Assembly (NCBI RefSeq): GCF_000819565.1
Contig: NZ_CP004393.1
Location: 1,922,001-1,986,000 of the forward strand
From: Celeribacter indicus
GTDB taxonomy: Bacteria; Pseudomonadota; Alphaproteobacteria; Rhodobacterales; Rhodobacteraceae
Direction of reading: 5' to 3'
Length of the DNA stretch: 64,000 nucleotides
Position numbers and translations under genes: made by a program. Positions 33,190-42,129 of this stretch are shown here, piece after piece (positions within the stretch are counted from its first letter, which is position 1; each line of letters opens with the position of its first letter). The notes under the pieces are model-generated. The model did not search any database. It was given only the letters and a program-made list of their open reading frames with translations, and was not told the DNA's origin.

Positions 33190-33431
33190 ACCGTCCGGAA
33201 ACTCCGGAGGGTTGGCAGGTCTGGGACCTCGTCGGCCGTCTCGGCGGCCAGCTGCGCGTGCTCCCCGGCGCGGTGATTGGCTGGGACATGTCCGCCGCGC
33301 TGGCGCTCGGTGACGCCCTCGGCGTGCCGCCGCTCGCCATGGCCGAACTGCTGCCCGTCATCGAGGCGGTGATGGTCCGGAAGCTGAACGAGGAGCTGAG
33401 CGCGAATGGCGCCCCGGGTTTCAGGCCTTGA
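32752..33431 (+). CDS. Tail assembly chaperone, -1 frameshift product (GT-like)
   Basis: A canonical A_AAA_AAC heptamer at 33090-33096 lies in the correct phase. Slipping back one base continues as KKRLRALAEWSFGGGDRYCE, then a cysteine-rich CEACTQACSDCPARLN and VWDLVGRLGGQLRVLPG, ending at 33431 (about 226 residues in all). The extension resembles small proteins usually annotated separately in Rhodobacterales prophages, and it has no good start of its own, which supports frameshift expression. Confidence 0.65.
33090..33096 (+). promoter_or_regulatory. Programmed -1 ribosomal frameshift site
   Basis: A_AAA_AAC in phase with the chaperone frame (codons GAA AAA AAC). Both frames downstream encode plausible protein, the -1 frame for 111 more codons. 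Confidence 0.7.
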
Positions 33432-33801
33432 TCTTCTCGATCAGGGTGACGCCGGGCAGCCCCTGGAAATGTGCGTCGCAGGTCAGGAGCGTCGCGCCCT
33501 GTGCGCGGGCGGTTGCGAAGATGATCGCGTCGGCAGTAGCGAGCTTGTGCTCCCGGCACGCCTCCGCCGCCGCCAGCGCGATCTCGGTGTCGAGCGGCAC
33601 CACATGGCAGACCTGCGTGAAGGCGATGACCTGATCGGCTTTGTCCTCGCCGACCTCGCGTGTCAGCCATTTCGCCAGCTCGAGCTGGACCATGGTCGGG
33701 ACGAGCCAGTCGGCCTGTTCGGGCAGATGTTCGGACAGCTTCTCGCCGGTCGGCGAACCGACGAGCCACTCGATCCACGTCGACGTGTCGACGAGGATCA
33801 T
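33421..33801 (-). CDS. vapC: PIN-domain toxin (VapC-like)
   Basis: The 126-residue protein starts MILVDTSTWIEWLVGSPTG and has a PIN-domain acidic set: D5, an acidic residue in the mid helix (LDTEIALAAAEACREH), ADAIIFATAR and the final TCDAHF. VapC proteins cleave RNA, often tRNA or rRNA. Its start overlaps the antitoxin stop (ATGA at about 33801). Its 3' end overlaps the end of the phage chaperone frame by about 11 bases, so it entered right at the prophage edge. Confidence 0.85.
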   Translation of the reverse strand: MILVDTSTWIEWLVGSPTGEKLSEHLPEQADWLVPTMVQLELAKWLTREVGEDKADQVIAFTQVCHVVPLDTEIALAAAEACREHKLATADAIIFATARAQGATLLTCDAHFQGLPGVTLIEKIKA

Positions 33802-34013
33802 CAGAACCGATCCGTCCGGTCGCGATAATCGGTGGCGGACGCCCCTCGCGCGAGCCCCTTCAGCGCCTCCCGCTTGGGCACCGGCACAAGCAGAACGCCC
33901 GTGCCTTTCGGGATGAAGGCGAAGGTCAGCCCGGCCTCCCAGTGCTGGGCGGCCCGGATCGCCTTGGGAATCGAGATCTGGAACTTCGAGGACAGGGTCG
34001 CGGTCTCGGCCAT
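33801..34013 (-). CDS. vapB: AbrB/SpoVT-type antitoxin (VapB-like)
   Basis: The 70-residue protein starts ATLSSKFQISIPKAIRAAQH, the swapped-hairpin AbrB/MazE DNA-binding motif, with the conserved FQISIPKAIR. It would bind the toxin and repress the pair's promoter. The ATG at 34013 or one two codons upstream (34019) begins it. A longer open frame upstream to 34463 belongs to a different truncated gene (drmD remnant). Confidence 0.8.
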   Translation of the reverse strand: MAETATLSSKFQISIPKAIRAAQHWEAGLTFAFIPKGTGVLLVPVPKREALKGLARGASATDYRDRTDRF

Positions 34014-34069
34014 GGTCATACCTTCACTTGATCGATAGCATAAACGTAAGACGCCCATGCGGCGAAAGC

Positions 34070-34391
34070 AAGGAGTCTGGAGCAGATCCCGGTCAGCGGC
34101 TGTCGCGGATCGCCATCGAACTGCCCGGATGTGAGCCGCTAGGACGTCGGCGCTGTCGGGATGACCGACACCAATGCTTGCCCATCGATCCTCGTCGAGA
34201 ACTCTTCTACCAATCTCAGCATCCCATAGGACATCGAGCTGTTCACCCTGGGCGTCGTCTGAGATGCAGGACAAGGCTATTGTGGGAAGGGTGCCGTCCT
34301 CGCCGACCAACGATTCCACCAACCATGGCTTACCTCGGACTTCAACGAAGCTGCCTGGTTGAATAGTTGAGTGCGCAGAGCCGTCGTTCAT
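34070..34391 (-). pseudogene. drmD: DISARM helicase DrmD, N-terminal fragment
   Basis: About 107 codons read IQPGSFVEVRGKPWLVESLV, then PTIALSCISDDAQGEQLDVL and RWRSATAADRDLLQTP. This resembles the start of DISARM SNF2-like DrmD proteins as I remember them. The helicase domains are absent; the sequence switches at about 34070 to the vapBC region. It follows the WYL regulator gene on the same strand, as drmD does in DISARM loci. Confidence 0.6.
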
Positions 34392-34440
34392 TTCGATTTC
34401 CGATCGATATATCTCACTGCAAACATTCGCCCAATCACGC

Positions 34441-35370
34441 TTACCCGTGCACTCCAAAGGCATTTTTGTTGCCGCCTGTCACAGCCTCACGATTTAATAG
34501 AACAATCGGCTGATCCTGTGGGCGCCGCGCGGCCGGGTCTGTGTCGAGCCCAAGCCGCCTTAGCGCGCAATAGAGAAGCGCGCGCCGGACTACGATCTCT
34601 GCCTTGCCGCCACGCATCCCGTAGTCGAGCGAGATGACCTTTGCCTGATTTTCCGAAAGGGCGGGGTGGGGCCCGACCTCCAGCGTGACCTCGGAATGCC
34701 AGTCGCGATCATCGTCGGCTGACGCTTCGCTCTCGCGCGACCCGCGGATGTCGAGGATCCGCGAGAGCAGGAAGTCCTTGAAGCAGTCATCGGTCAAGCA
34801 GAACGCCCGCGTATGCCAGCGGAACCCGTCGAACACGATGGCGTGCGGAGCGATCCAGCGCCACCGCGGCTCCGGGCTCGACAGGGACTGGTACTTAACC
34901 TCGATCGCCTCGGACTGGCGGATGGCACCGACGACTGAGCGAAGTGTCGCCGGCTCAACGCCGCGAACCGGCGTCGGGGCGGATGCGTAGGGTGGCAGGT
35001 CAGGGATCCAGCAGTCGTCGCGCTCCAGCACATCGTCGGCAACCAGGCGGAGCTGGGCGAGGTAATGCGCTGCGTCTGGCGGGCGGAACTTGCAGTCGAA
35101 GTCCGGGCCACGGACATAGGTGCGCGCGCTCTTGTCGTAGACCATGTTGTCCGGCGCCAGCGCGATGTAGCGATTCAGGTCAGAGGATGCCTGGTTCACC
35201 GAAACGCCGAACTGCTGCATCACGTCGATGCGGTTGACGTGCCCCTCCCAGAACAGGCGGAACTCGATGAACTCGAGCCGCTGCTCGATCCCCCAGCGAA
35301 GTTCAGCCTTGTCCCTGTCCACGTCGCGCTCCCGATCAGCCCTGTGCGCACGCGAACTGTGCGCGCCCAA
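34441..35370 (-). CDS. WYL-domain transcriptional regulator, defence-locus type
   Basis: The 309-residue protein has an N-terminal winged-helix (RLEFIEFRLFWEGHVNRIDV, FGVSVNQASSDLNRYI), a WYL domain (IEVKYQSLSSPEPRWRWIAP, GFRWHTRAFCLTDDCFKDFL) and a C-terminal WCX-like part (GPHPALSENQAKVISLDYG). This three-part plan is that of BrxR/CapW-like repressors of BREX, CBASS and DISARM loci. It lies directly upstream of the drmD remnant. It is intact although its locus is lost. Confidence 0.8.
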   Translation of the reverse strand: MGAHSSRAHRADRERDVDRDKAELRWGIEQRLEFIEFRLFWEGHVNRIDVMQQFGVSVNQASSDLNRYIALAPDNMVYDKSARTYVRGPDFDCKFRPPDAAHYLAQLRLVADDVLERDDCWIPDLPPYASAPTPVRGVEPATLRSVVGAIRQSEAIEVKYQSLSSPEPRWRWIAPHAIVFDGFRWHTRAFCLTDDCFKDFLLSRILDIRGSRESEASADDDRDWHSEVTLEVGPHPALSENQAKVISLDYGMRGGKAEIVVRRALLYCALRRLGLDTDPAARRPQDQPIVLLNREAVTGGNKNAFGVHG

Positions 35371-35461
35371 TTTCTGGGCTGGTCAAACGCTATCGAAGCG
35401 GAAAGGTGCCAGCAATAAAAATTGTGCCCGCCAAGGACGGAGAGAGTTCGGTATTTGTTAC

Positions 35462-36648
35462 ACTCCCTCCGCGCATTCTCCTACGCGGGCGAAGCGGATA
35501 TTTTTCGCGAATACGCGCGCCTGTCGGGCATCGCAGGGGGTTTTGGGCTGGATTTTGATATTTCGGCCCTGCGCGACCTGTCAGACGCGGATTACGCGGC
35601 TCTCGCCCCGACGCGCTGGCCGGTCAGTGACACGAAACAGGGTGGCCGGTTCTTTGCGGACGGGAAATTCTATCACCCGGATGGCAAGGCGCGTCTCGTT
35701 GCCACCGCATATCGCGAACCTGCGGCCAGAACCGGCCGTCGCTATCCGTTCCGTCTCAACACGGGTCGCATCCGTGATCAATGGCATACGATGACCCGCA
35801 CGGGCCTCAGCCCGCGCCTCTCGGCACATCTGGCCGAGCCGTTTCTTGAAATTCATCCGACAGATGCCCAGGATCTGGGAATTGCCCCGGCCGATCTGGT
35901 GCAGGCCAGAAGCCCCAATGGCGAAGCAATTCTGCGCGCGCGGATCACGGACAGTGTGCAGCGCGGTCAAGTCTTCGCGCCAATGCACTGGACCGGAGAA
36001 AATGCACCGACGGCGCGTGTCGATGATCTTGTCGCCCCCGTTTATGATCCGATCTCCGGGCAGCCGGAAAGCAAGGCCAGTGTCGTGGCACTCCATCGGT
36101 TTGATGCAAAATGGTACGGTTTCGCGGTGTCATCCCAGCCGATGCGGCCCGATTGCGCCTATTGGGCACATGTCCCGTCGCGGAAGGGCTATCGTGCTGA
36201 ACTGGCTGGCAGATCGGAAATTTCGGATTGGGAAAACACAGCGCTGCGTCTGTTCGGTCTTGAGGATGTGTCCCTGTCCTCGATTGTCGACAACGCACGA
36301 GGCATCGCCCGGATCGCGCTGACCCGCGACGAACAGCTGTTGGCTGCGCTCTTCGTTGCCCCCGAGCCCGTCGCTGTTTCGCGCGACTATCTCGCGACGT
36401 TACCGACTTCGGCTGTGCCGACCGTTCTGTCGGGACGTGTCCCCGCCGATGTCCCCGATCCAGGCCCGGTCCTGTGTTCGTGCTTCAGCGTAGGCGTCAA
36501 CACAATCGTGGACGCAATCGAGACGCAGCATCTCTTTTCGGTCGATGCAATCGGGGCAGCACTTCAGGCTGGCAGCAACTGTGGTTCCTGCCGCCCTGAA
36601 ATCGCAGCGCTGATCCAGACAAGACGCTCGCAAGAGGCCGCCGAGTGA
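35462..36648 (+). pseudogene. nasA: Assimilatory nitrate reductase catalytic subunit, 5' truncated
   Basis: Roughly 395 codons of the C-terminal part of a molybdopterin oxidoreductase are present: RYPFRLNTGRIRDQWHTMTR, HLAEPFLEIHPTDAQDLG, then the MopB C-terminal barrel. A BFD-like [2Fe-2S] domain follows (VLCSCFSVGVNTIVDAI, AGSNCGSCRPEIAAL), the NasA arrangement. The N-terminal 4Fe-4S and most of the Mo-binding domain are missing. The junction is near 35460, where sequence changes from the region upstream of the WYL gene. No native start exists. Confidence 0.8.
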
Positions 36649-36888
36649 TGCGGTGCTCCACCGCGATCCCTGCGGGCTCGAGTGCGGCCATGCGCCCCAC
36701 GCGGGCGCGTGGACCATGCACGCCGCCTATGGCCCGGCCGCCGATTCCGCCTATACCATAGGGCATGAGGCGCCTCGGCGCCGCAGGCAGGCCGCGGCGC
36801 GCCACGTCCCCGAGCGGCGTGACGCGGCACCCGCCCGGCTGTTGTCTCGCGGCCGGGGCCATCGTTCCTGTTCAGAAAGGCTGCTCCG

Positions 36889-37191
36889 ATGCCCGATACC
36901 TCCATCGAAATCTCCTACGAAGATCAAGACACCAAGGGGCGGTACGTCGCCCGGATCGAAGGTATCGACGGGGAAGGTGAACTCACCGTCTCCAAAGTGT
37001 CCGACGTTCTGATCATCGCCGATCACACCTTCGTCCCGGAGACGATGCGGGGCACCGGTGCGGCCTCTGCGCTGGTGAACCGGCTGGTCGGGGACGCCCG
37101 CGCGAAGGGGCAGCGGATCGTGCCGCTCTGTCCCTTCGTGCGTGCCCAGGCGCAGCGCCACCCGGAATGGGCCGATGTCATCCAGACATGA
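36889..37191 (+). CDS. GNAT-type N-acetyltransferase (short form)
   Basis: The 100-residue protein has the truncated GNAT core: GELTVSKVSDVLIIADHTFV and the acetyl-CoA loop MRGTGAASALVNRLVGDAR, ending QRIVPLCPFVRAQAQRHPEW. This is the YjdJ/Gcn5-like small acetyltransferase family found beside stress genes. Bases 36649-36888 upstream hold no gene I can support. It is followed 132 bases later by the pirin gene. Confidence 0.85.
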   Translation: MPDTSIEISYEDQDTKGRYVARIEGIDGEGELTVSKVSDVLIIADHTFVPETMRGTGAASALVNRLVGDARAKGQRIVPLCPFVRAQAQRHPEWADVIQT

Positions 37192-37323
37192 GCCCGGCGA
37201 GGCCGTCCGACCGGATCGACGGTTTGAACCACGGACACCGGATCGACCTCGGTCGGGTGCCGCGGGCATTTTGCACCCCACGATCCGGCCCGCGGGCGGA
37301 TCACCATCGACAGGAGACTGATC

Positions 37324-38268
37324 ATGAGCTGGACACCGATCCAATCCCCCGACTGTCCGGATGCCGGATCCCTGGACTCGATCGAAACCCTGATCATTCC
37401 CCGCACGAGGGACCTCGGCGGTTTCGAAGTGCGCCGCGCGCTGCCTGCGCCGAAACGGCAGATGGTCGGGCCCTTCATCTTCTTCGACCAGATGGGCCCG
37501 GCCGACTTCCTGACCGGGGGCGGGATCGACGTGCGGCCCCATCCGCATATCGGGCTCGCGACCGTCACCTATCTTTATCGGGGGGAGTTTCATCACCGGG
37601 ACAGCACCGGAGCCGACCAGTTGGTCTCTCCCGGCGAGGTGAACTGGATGATCGCCGGAAACGGGGTGACGCATTCCGAGCGCACGAGCGAGGCGATGCG
37701 CAGGCAGCCCGGTTCGCTCCTCGGCATCCAGACCTGGGTCGCGCTCCCGGAACAGGAGGAGGACCGGGAGGCCGCCTTCGAGCACCATGGAAAGGAGGCG
37801 CTGCCCGTCCTCGAGGAGGGGGGCAAGCAGGTGCGGCTGATCCTCGGCTCCGCCTGGGGCGCGCGTGCGCCGGTGAAGACGTTCACGGAGACCTTCTATG
37901 CCGATGTGGCGCTGGCTGCCGGGGCCGGGCTGCCGCTGCCGGACGATCACGAAGACCGCGGTGTCTATGTCGTGGAGGGCAGCATCGTCGTGGCGGGCGA
38001 GACATTCGAGGCGGGCCGGATGATGGTCTTCCGGCCCGGCGACCGGATCAGCCTGAGGGCCGGCGCGCGGGGCGCCCGGATCATGGTGCTGGGCGGCGAA
38101 ACGATGAACGGTCCGCGATACATCTCGTGGAACTTCGTTGCCTCCTCGCAGGAGAAGATCGACGCGGCCAAGGAGGCCTGGGCGCAGGGCGACTGGTCGC
38201 ATGGCCGGTTCCGTCTTCCTCCCGGCGACGAGGAGGACTTCATCCCGCTTCCCGACCGGTTGAAATGA
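37324..38268 (+). CDS. Pirin-family protein
   Basis: The 314-residue bicupin carries the pirin metal site as HPHIGLATVTYLYRGEF followed by HHRDS, with GNGVTHSER further on and a C-terminal Pirin_C domain ending in GDEEDFIPLPD. Bacterial pirins are iron-binding and some have quercetinase activity; here the role is unknown. A ribosome site (GGAGA) precedes the start. Confidence 0.9.
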   Translation: MSWTPIQSPDCPDAGSLDSIETLIIPRTRDLGGFEVRRALPAPKRQMVGPFIFFDQMGPADFLTGGGIDVRPHPHIGLATVTYLYRGEFHHRDSTGADQLVSPGEVNWMIAGNGVTHSERTSEAMRRQPGSLLGIQTWVALPEQEEDREAAFEHHGKEALPVLEEGGKQVRLILGSAWGARAPVKTFTETFYADVALAAGAGLPLPDDHEDRGVYVVEGSIVVAGETFEAGRMMVFRPGDRISLRAGARGARIMVLGGETMNGPRYISWNFVASSQEKIDAAKEAWAQGDWSHGRFRLPPGDEEDFIPLPDRLK

Positions 38269-38766
38269 TGCGGGTGTCGGGCATCCTGCGCAGTTGGGCC
38301 GACCGTGGACCGCGTCGCGGCGGGCGCATCCGACGTCATGGACCGTCCGGATCGGCGCGCGCCGCGGGTTGACTTTGTTCGGGCGTCCGCTTTCGATGCG
38401 TGGCGGATGGATTTATGGCAGGGCGAGGGCGTGACACCTCTTTCCGGCGGCCCGTGCCGCAGGACTTGCGGGAGCCTTTCAGGCCGGGTGGCCGTTTGTC
38501 CGATCCGGGAGGATCGGCGCAGGCGCCGGGAGGGAGCGCGGCGGAGATGAGAGGTCGGGTTCAGCATGACGGGGGCAGGTTGCGCGGTGGTGGCCGGGCA
38601 AGGCGACGCCGCGCGGATCTCGGGACGACGGCCGGCTGATGTCCTGCCGCGGGAATGATCATCTTTTCGTCAGCCGGCAACACTTTGGTGCCGCATGGCT
38701 TCCCTGTGGGCGCCAGATCGCTAAGCTGGGGCAACACAGCCCCTTGCAAGCCGGACATCTCCCGAA
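38269..38766. other. Intergenic stretch without recognised gene
   Basis: About 500 bases of high-GC sequence between the pirin and the permease. Short open frames exist in several phases, none with a recognisable motif or convincing ribosome site. The AI-2E gene promoter must lie in its right part, but no clear -35/-10 pair stands out. Confidence 0.5.
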
Positions 38767-39810
38767 ATGAACGTCGAAATCCGTAACTTCACCTATTTCA
38801 CCGCGCTTGCACTGATGCTGGGATGGTTGCTGCACATCGGCAAGCAGGTGTTGCTGCCGGTCATGGTGGCGATGATCGCGCTCTACGTGCTGTCCTCCGC
38901 CGCGCAGCGGATGCAGCGTCTCCCGCTGCTGGGCCGGCTGGGCGCGCCTTACCGGCGGGCGCTGGCGCTGCTGGTCTTCGTGGTGCTGGTGGCGCTGGTC
39001 TTCACCTACATCATCGACACGATCACCAAGGTGACGACCGTCCTGCCGCGCTATGAGGACAACCTGAACGCGCTGGTGACCCGCGCCGCCCGCATGCTGG
39101 GCATCGAGGACCAGCCGACCTGGGCCACCATTCGCGATGCCACCCTGGGGCAGGTCCGGGTGCAGACCTGGATTTCCCCGGTGCTCTCCTCGATGCAGGG
39201 GCTGGGCGGCATGCTGTTCCTGGCGGTGCTCTACGCCTTCTTCTTCATGGCCGAACGCGGGCGCATGGCGACCAAGCTGGTGCTGGCGCTGAACGATCAG
39301 GAGAGGGGGCAGCGCACGCTGGCCCTCTTGGCGCGGATCAACGCGCGGATCGGGGAATACCTGTCGGTGAAGACGGTGGTGAACATCATCCTCGGCGGCA
39401 TCTGCTTTGCGATCATGTGGCTGTTCGGACTGGAATTCGCGCTGTTCTGGGCGATCATGATCGGCCTCCTGAACTACATCCCCTACATCGGCTCGATGAT
39501 CGGGGTGATCTTTCCGGTGCTGCTGAGCCTCGCGCAATTCGGCAGCCTGGGCCGGGCCGGGGCGCTGGCGGTGCTGCTGACCTCGGCCCAGATCCTCGTG
39601 GCCTCCTATCTCGAGCCGATGATGATGAGCCGCGCCTTCAACCTGTCGCCCTTCGTCGTCCTGCTGGCGCTTGCATTCTGGAGCGCGCTCTGGGGCCTGT
39701 CGGGGGCGATGCTGGCGGTGCCGCTGACCGCCACGCTGATCATCGTCCTGGCGGAGATCGAACCGACGCGACCGCTGGCGATCATGCTGTCGGCGAACGG
39801 CAAGGTCTGA
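38767..39810 (+). CDS. AI-2E family transporter (PerM-like permease)
   Basis: The 347-residue protein has paired N-terminal membrane segments (ALMLGWLLHIGKQVLLPVMV, ALALLVFVVLVALVF) and a soluble middle. A C-terminal membrane half follows, with the family pattern NYIPYIGSMIGVIFPVLLSL and LEPMMMSRAFNLSPFVVLL. The family includes the putative AI-2 exporter TqsA and Na+/H+ antiporters; the substrate here is unknown. Bases 39811-40129 after it contain no gene. Confidence 0.9.
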   Translation: MNVEIRNFTYFTALALMLGWLLHIGKQVLLPVMVAMIALYVLSSAAQRMQRLPLLGRLGAPYRRALALLVFVVLVALVFTYIIDTITKVTTVLPRYEDNLNALVTRAARMLGIEDQPTWATIRDATLGQVRVQTWISPVLSSMQGLGGMLFLAVLYAFFFMAERGRMATKLVLALNDQERGQRTLALLARINARIGEYLSVKTVVNIILGGICFAIMWLFGLEFALFWAIMIGLLNYIPYIGSMIGVIFPVLLSLAQFGSLGRAGALAVLLTSAQILVASYLEPMMMSRAFNLSPFVVLLALAFWSALWGLSGAMLAVPLTATLIIVLAEIEPTRPLAIMLSANGKV

Positions 39811-40129
39811 CGCCCGCCGGGCTGCTGCCGCAGCGGCGCTTACCTGTCGCGGGCGCGTCGCTCGGGCCCGGCATCGTCCTGATGGCAATCTTCCCTGACC
39901 GCACCCGCGAGGCCGCAGCCGGCAGGGTCCGGCATCCGGTTCCCGGAGGGCGGCGCGGACCGAAAAATGGCCTGCGCCGATCCATGATCCCGAGCGTCTG
40001 TTCCCTCAGCGCGGAGTTTTCTTTCCCACAGCGCACGCGCGGCATCGACGGCTTGACCGCCAGATCCCGCTCCAAACCTAATGGCGGGAGCCCGCACGAC
40101 CTTGCAGATGCGGGATGGAGGGAGAAAAC

Positions 40130-41197
40130 ATGAAATACGGAATATTTCTGCCGAACGGCTCCAACGGTTATATCCTGTCCGGCTCGACATCCTTGTACGA
40201 GCCGACCTTCGAGCACAACAAGCAGATATCGGTCGAGGCGGAAGAGCTCGGCTTCGACATGGTCCTGTCGATGATGAAATATCGCGGCTTCGGGGGACGC
40301 ACCGGCTATTGGGACTCGTGCCTCGAGACATTCACGCTCATGGCCGGTCTGGCGGCCGTGACCCGCAAGATCTCGCTGTTTCCCTCCGTCACCCTGCTGG
40401 CGCATCACCCGGCGGTGGTTGCGCGCATGGTGGCGACCATCGACGACATCAGCGGCGGGCGGTGCGGGCTGAACGTGGTGACCGGATGGAACAAGCCGGA
40501 ATACACGCAGATGGGTCTCTGGCCCGACGACAGCTATTATGCGCGCCGCTACGAGCTGGCGAAGGAATATGTCTCGATCCTGAGACAGCTCTGGGCCGAC
40601 GGCCGGTGCACGACGCAGACGGAGCATTACACGCTCGAGGATTGCGCCTGTTATCCGGTGCCCAGACATCAGCCGATGGTCGTCGCCGCCGGGCAGTCCC
40701 CGGCCGGGATGCAATTCGTCGCGGAGGTGGGCGACCGCAATTTCGTGATGGCCTCGGGCGAGACCCTGAAACAGAAGGTCGCGGACCTCAAGGGAACGGC
40801 GCGTGACCTCGGCCGCGAGGTCGGAACCTTCGCCTGCATCCAGATCGTCGCGGAGGCGACCGACGAGGAGGCGGAGGCACATACCCGCAAGATCATCGAG
40901 GATGCCGATCTGGGAGCCATCACCGCGGTGATGGCCAGCGCCACTCTCGATACGAATCCGGCGGGCACCTCGGAACAGTTGAAGAACGCGCTCAACCGCG
41001 ATCCCGCGGACGGCAATGCCGCGTTCATGGGCATGCCGGTGATCCGTGGATCGTATCAGCGCGTGGCCGAGCAACTCGACCGGGTGGCCGAGGAGACCGG
41101 CATCGACGGGGTGATGCTCTGTTTCCCCGATTATCTGAAGGGCATCCGCGACTTCGGCGACAGGATCATGCCGCATCTGTCTTCGGCCTCCCTCTGA
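40130..41197 (+). CDS. RutA-like flavin-dependent monooxygenase (LLM class)
   Basis: The 355-residue protein aligns by eye with RutA along its whole length: MKYGIFLPNGSNGYILSG, FDMVLSMMKYRGFGG, LETFTLMAGLAAVTRKISLF and NVVTGWNKPEYTQMGLWP. RutA-type enzymes use FMN-N5-oxide/peroxide chemistry to open uracil or cleave amides and thioesters. Here no other rut genes besides a cysteine hydrolase follow, so the substrate may be another ring amide. The start at 40130 has GGAGGGA upstream; 40115 is rejected. Confidence 0.85.
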   Translation: MKYGIFLPNGSNGYILSGSTSLYEPTFEHNKQISVEAEELGFDMVLSMMKYRGFGGRTGYWDSCLETFTLMAGLAAVTRKISLFPSVTLLAHHPAVVARMVATIDDISGGRCGLNVVTGWNKPEYTQMGLWPDDSYYARRYELAKEYVSILRQLWADGRCTTQTEHYTLEDCACYPVPRHQPMVVAAGQSPAGMQFVAEVGDRNFVMASGETLKQKVADLKGTARDLGREVGTFACIQIVAEATDEEAEAHTRKIIEDADLGAITAVMASATLDTNPAGTSEQLKNALNRDPADGNAAFMGMPVIRGSYQRVAEQLDRVAEETGIDGVMLCFPDYLKGIRDFGDRIMPHLSSASL

Positions 41198-41392
41198 TCG
41201 GGAAGGGCGGTTCTGCCCTCTGGCGGACTGCCCCGCGCCTGCGGGGCGGCTTCCGGCTGGGACAGCACGTTGCCTCTTGTCCCTGTGGAAAACCGCCTGC
41301 GCAAAGCCGCCCGCCCGGCGGGAGGGACGGCCGGGGACGATGCACATCGTCTCGCGCAGAACCTTGTGAACATTAGGAAAGGAAAATGGTCG

Positions 41393-42043
41393 ATGAGTGA
41401 CACGTCCCACGATGAGCTGGAGTTCTTCCGCAAGCGGGGGTTCGGCGGGGAGATGGGCTTTGGAGACCGTCCCGCGCTTCTGGTGATCGACATCATGAAG
41501 GCCTTCACGGATCCGGACCTGCCTCTGGGCGCGGATCTGAGCGTGCAGATCGGGCATATCAACACGCTGCTGGATGCCGCCGGCGCGGCCTCGGTGCCCG
41601 CGTTCTTCTCGATCGTCAGCTATGAGGAGGCGGATTGCCGCGACGCGGGCGTGTGGGGGAACAAGATGAGCGGGCTGTTCGATCTGGAAACCGGCTCCGA
41701 TGCGGTCCAGCTCGATCCGCGGCTGCGCAAGCCACCGGGATCCTCCGTCTTCAACAAGAAATATGCCTCCTGTTTCTTCGGAACGGATCTCGTCTCCCGC
41801 TTGCAGGCGCGGCGGATCGACACCCTGATCATCACCGGATGCACGACCAGCGGATGCGTGAGGGCGACCGCGGTGGATGCCGTGCAATACGGCTTTCGGC
41901 CGATCGTGGTGGAGGAGGCGGTCGGAGACCGCTCCCGCCCCGCGCATGCCCAGGCGCTGTTCGACATCCAGGCCAAGTATGGCGACGTCAGAGGCCTTGA
42001 CGAGACGGTGGGGCAGCTCGAGCGGCTGGCCCCCGCGGGATAG
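41393..42043 (+). CDS. Isochorismatase-family cysteine hydrolase
   Basis: The 216-residue protein has the catalytic triad regions of the family: LLVIDIMKAFTD (Asp), SSVFNKKYASCFFGTDL (Lys) and ITGCTTSGCVRATAVDAVQ (Cys with the cis-peptide turn). N-carbamoylsarcosine amidohydrolase and RutB belong here. It would hydrolyse the amide or ureide made by the preceding monooxygenase, as RutB does for RutA. A hairpin at 41230-41247 lies between the two genes. Confidence 0.88.
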   Translation: MSDTSHDELEFFRKRGFGGEMGFGDRPALLVIDIMKAFTDPDLPLGADLSVQIGHINTLLDAAGAASVPAFFSIVSYEEADCRDAGVWGNKMSGLFDLETGSDAVQLDPRLRKPPGSSVFNKKYASCFFGTDLVSRLQARRIDTLIITGCTTSGCVRATAVDAVQYGFRPIVVEEAVGDRSRPAHAQALFDIQAKYGDVRGLDETVGQLERLAPAG

Positions 42044-42061
42044 GGCGGATCTTCGCCGGGG

Positions 42062-42079
42062 CGCGGGACCGGTCCCGCG
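42062..42079 (+). terminator. Palindromic hairpin between hydrolase and deacetylase genes
   Basis: An 18-base perfect palindrome CGCGGGACCGGTCCCGCG followed by TCCTCTTTCG, 20 bases after the hydrolase stop. It could act as an attenuator or mRNA-stability element; there is no strong T-run. Confidence 0.4.
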
Positions 42080-42129
42080 TCCTCTTTCGACGACCCCATG
42101 ACGCGACTGAAAACCGGAGAGAGGACACC

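Larger units (their letters stand above)
27073..33431 (+). mobile_element. Deleted prophage segment with early and tail genes
   Basis: In plus orientation: helicase end, DUF6511-like gene, RecB-like nuclease, DUF6441-like gene, tail completion gene, tail tube gene and tail chaperone. Terminase, portal, capsid and tape-measure genes are missing. The nuclease and DUF6441 genes are joined by a deletion at about 28495, and a minus-strand cargo gene sits at 29173-31293. After 33431 the sequence leaves the phage. Confidence 0.75.

Noticed and set aside
36649..36888. Short frames between the nitrate reductase remnant and the acetyltransferase
   Set aside because: No ribosome site, no motif, repetitive GC-rich codons.
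39782..41947. Open frame of 721 codons on the minus strand
   Set aside because: Antisense to the RutA-like and isochorismatase genes; no motif.
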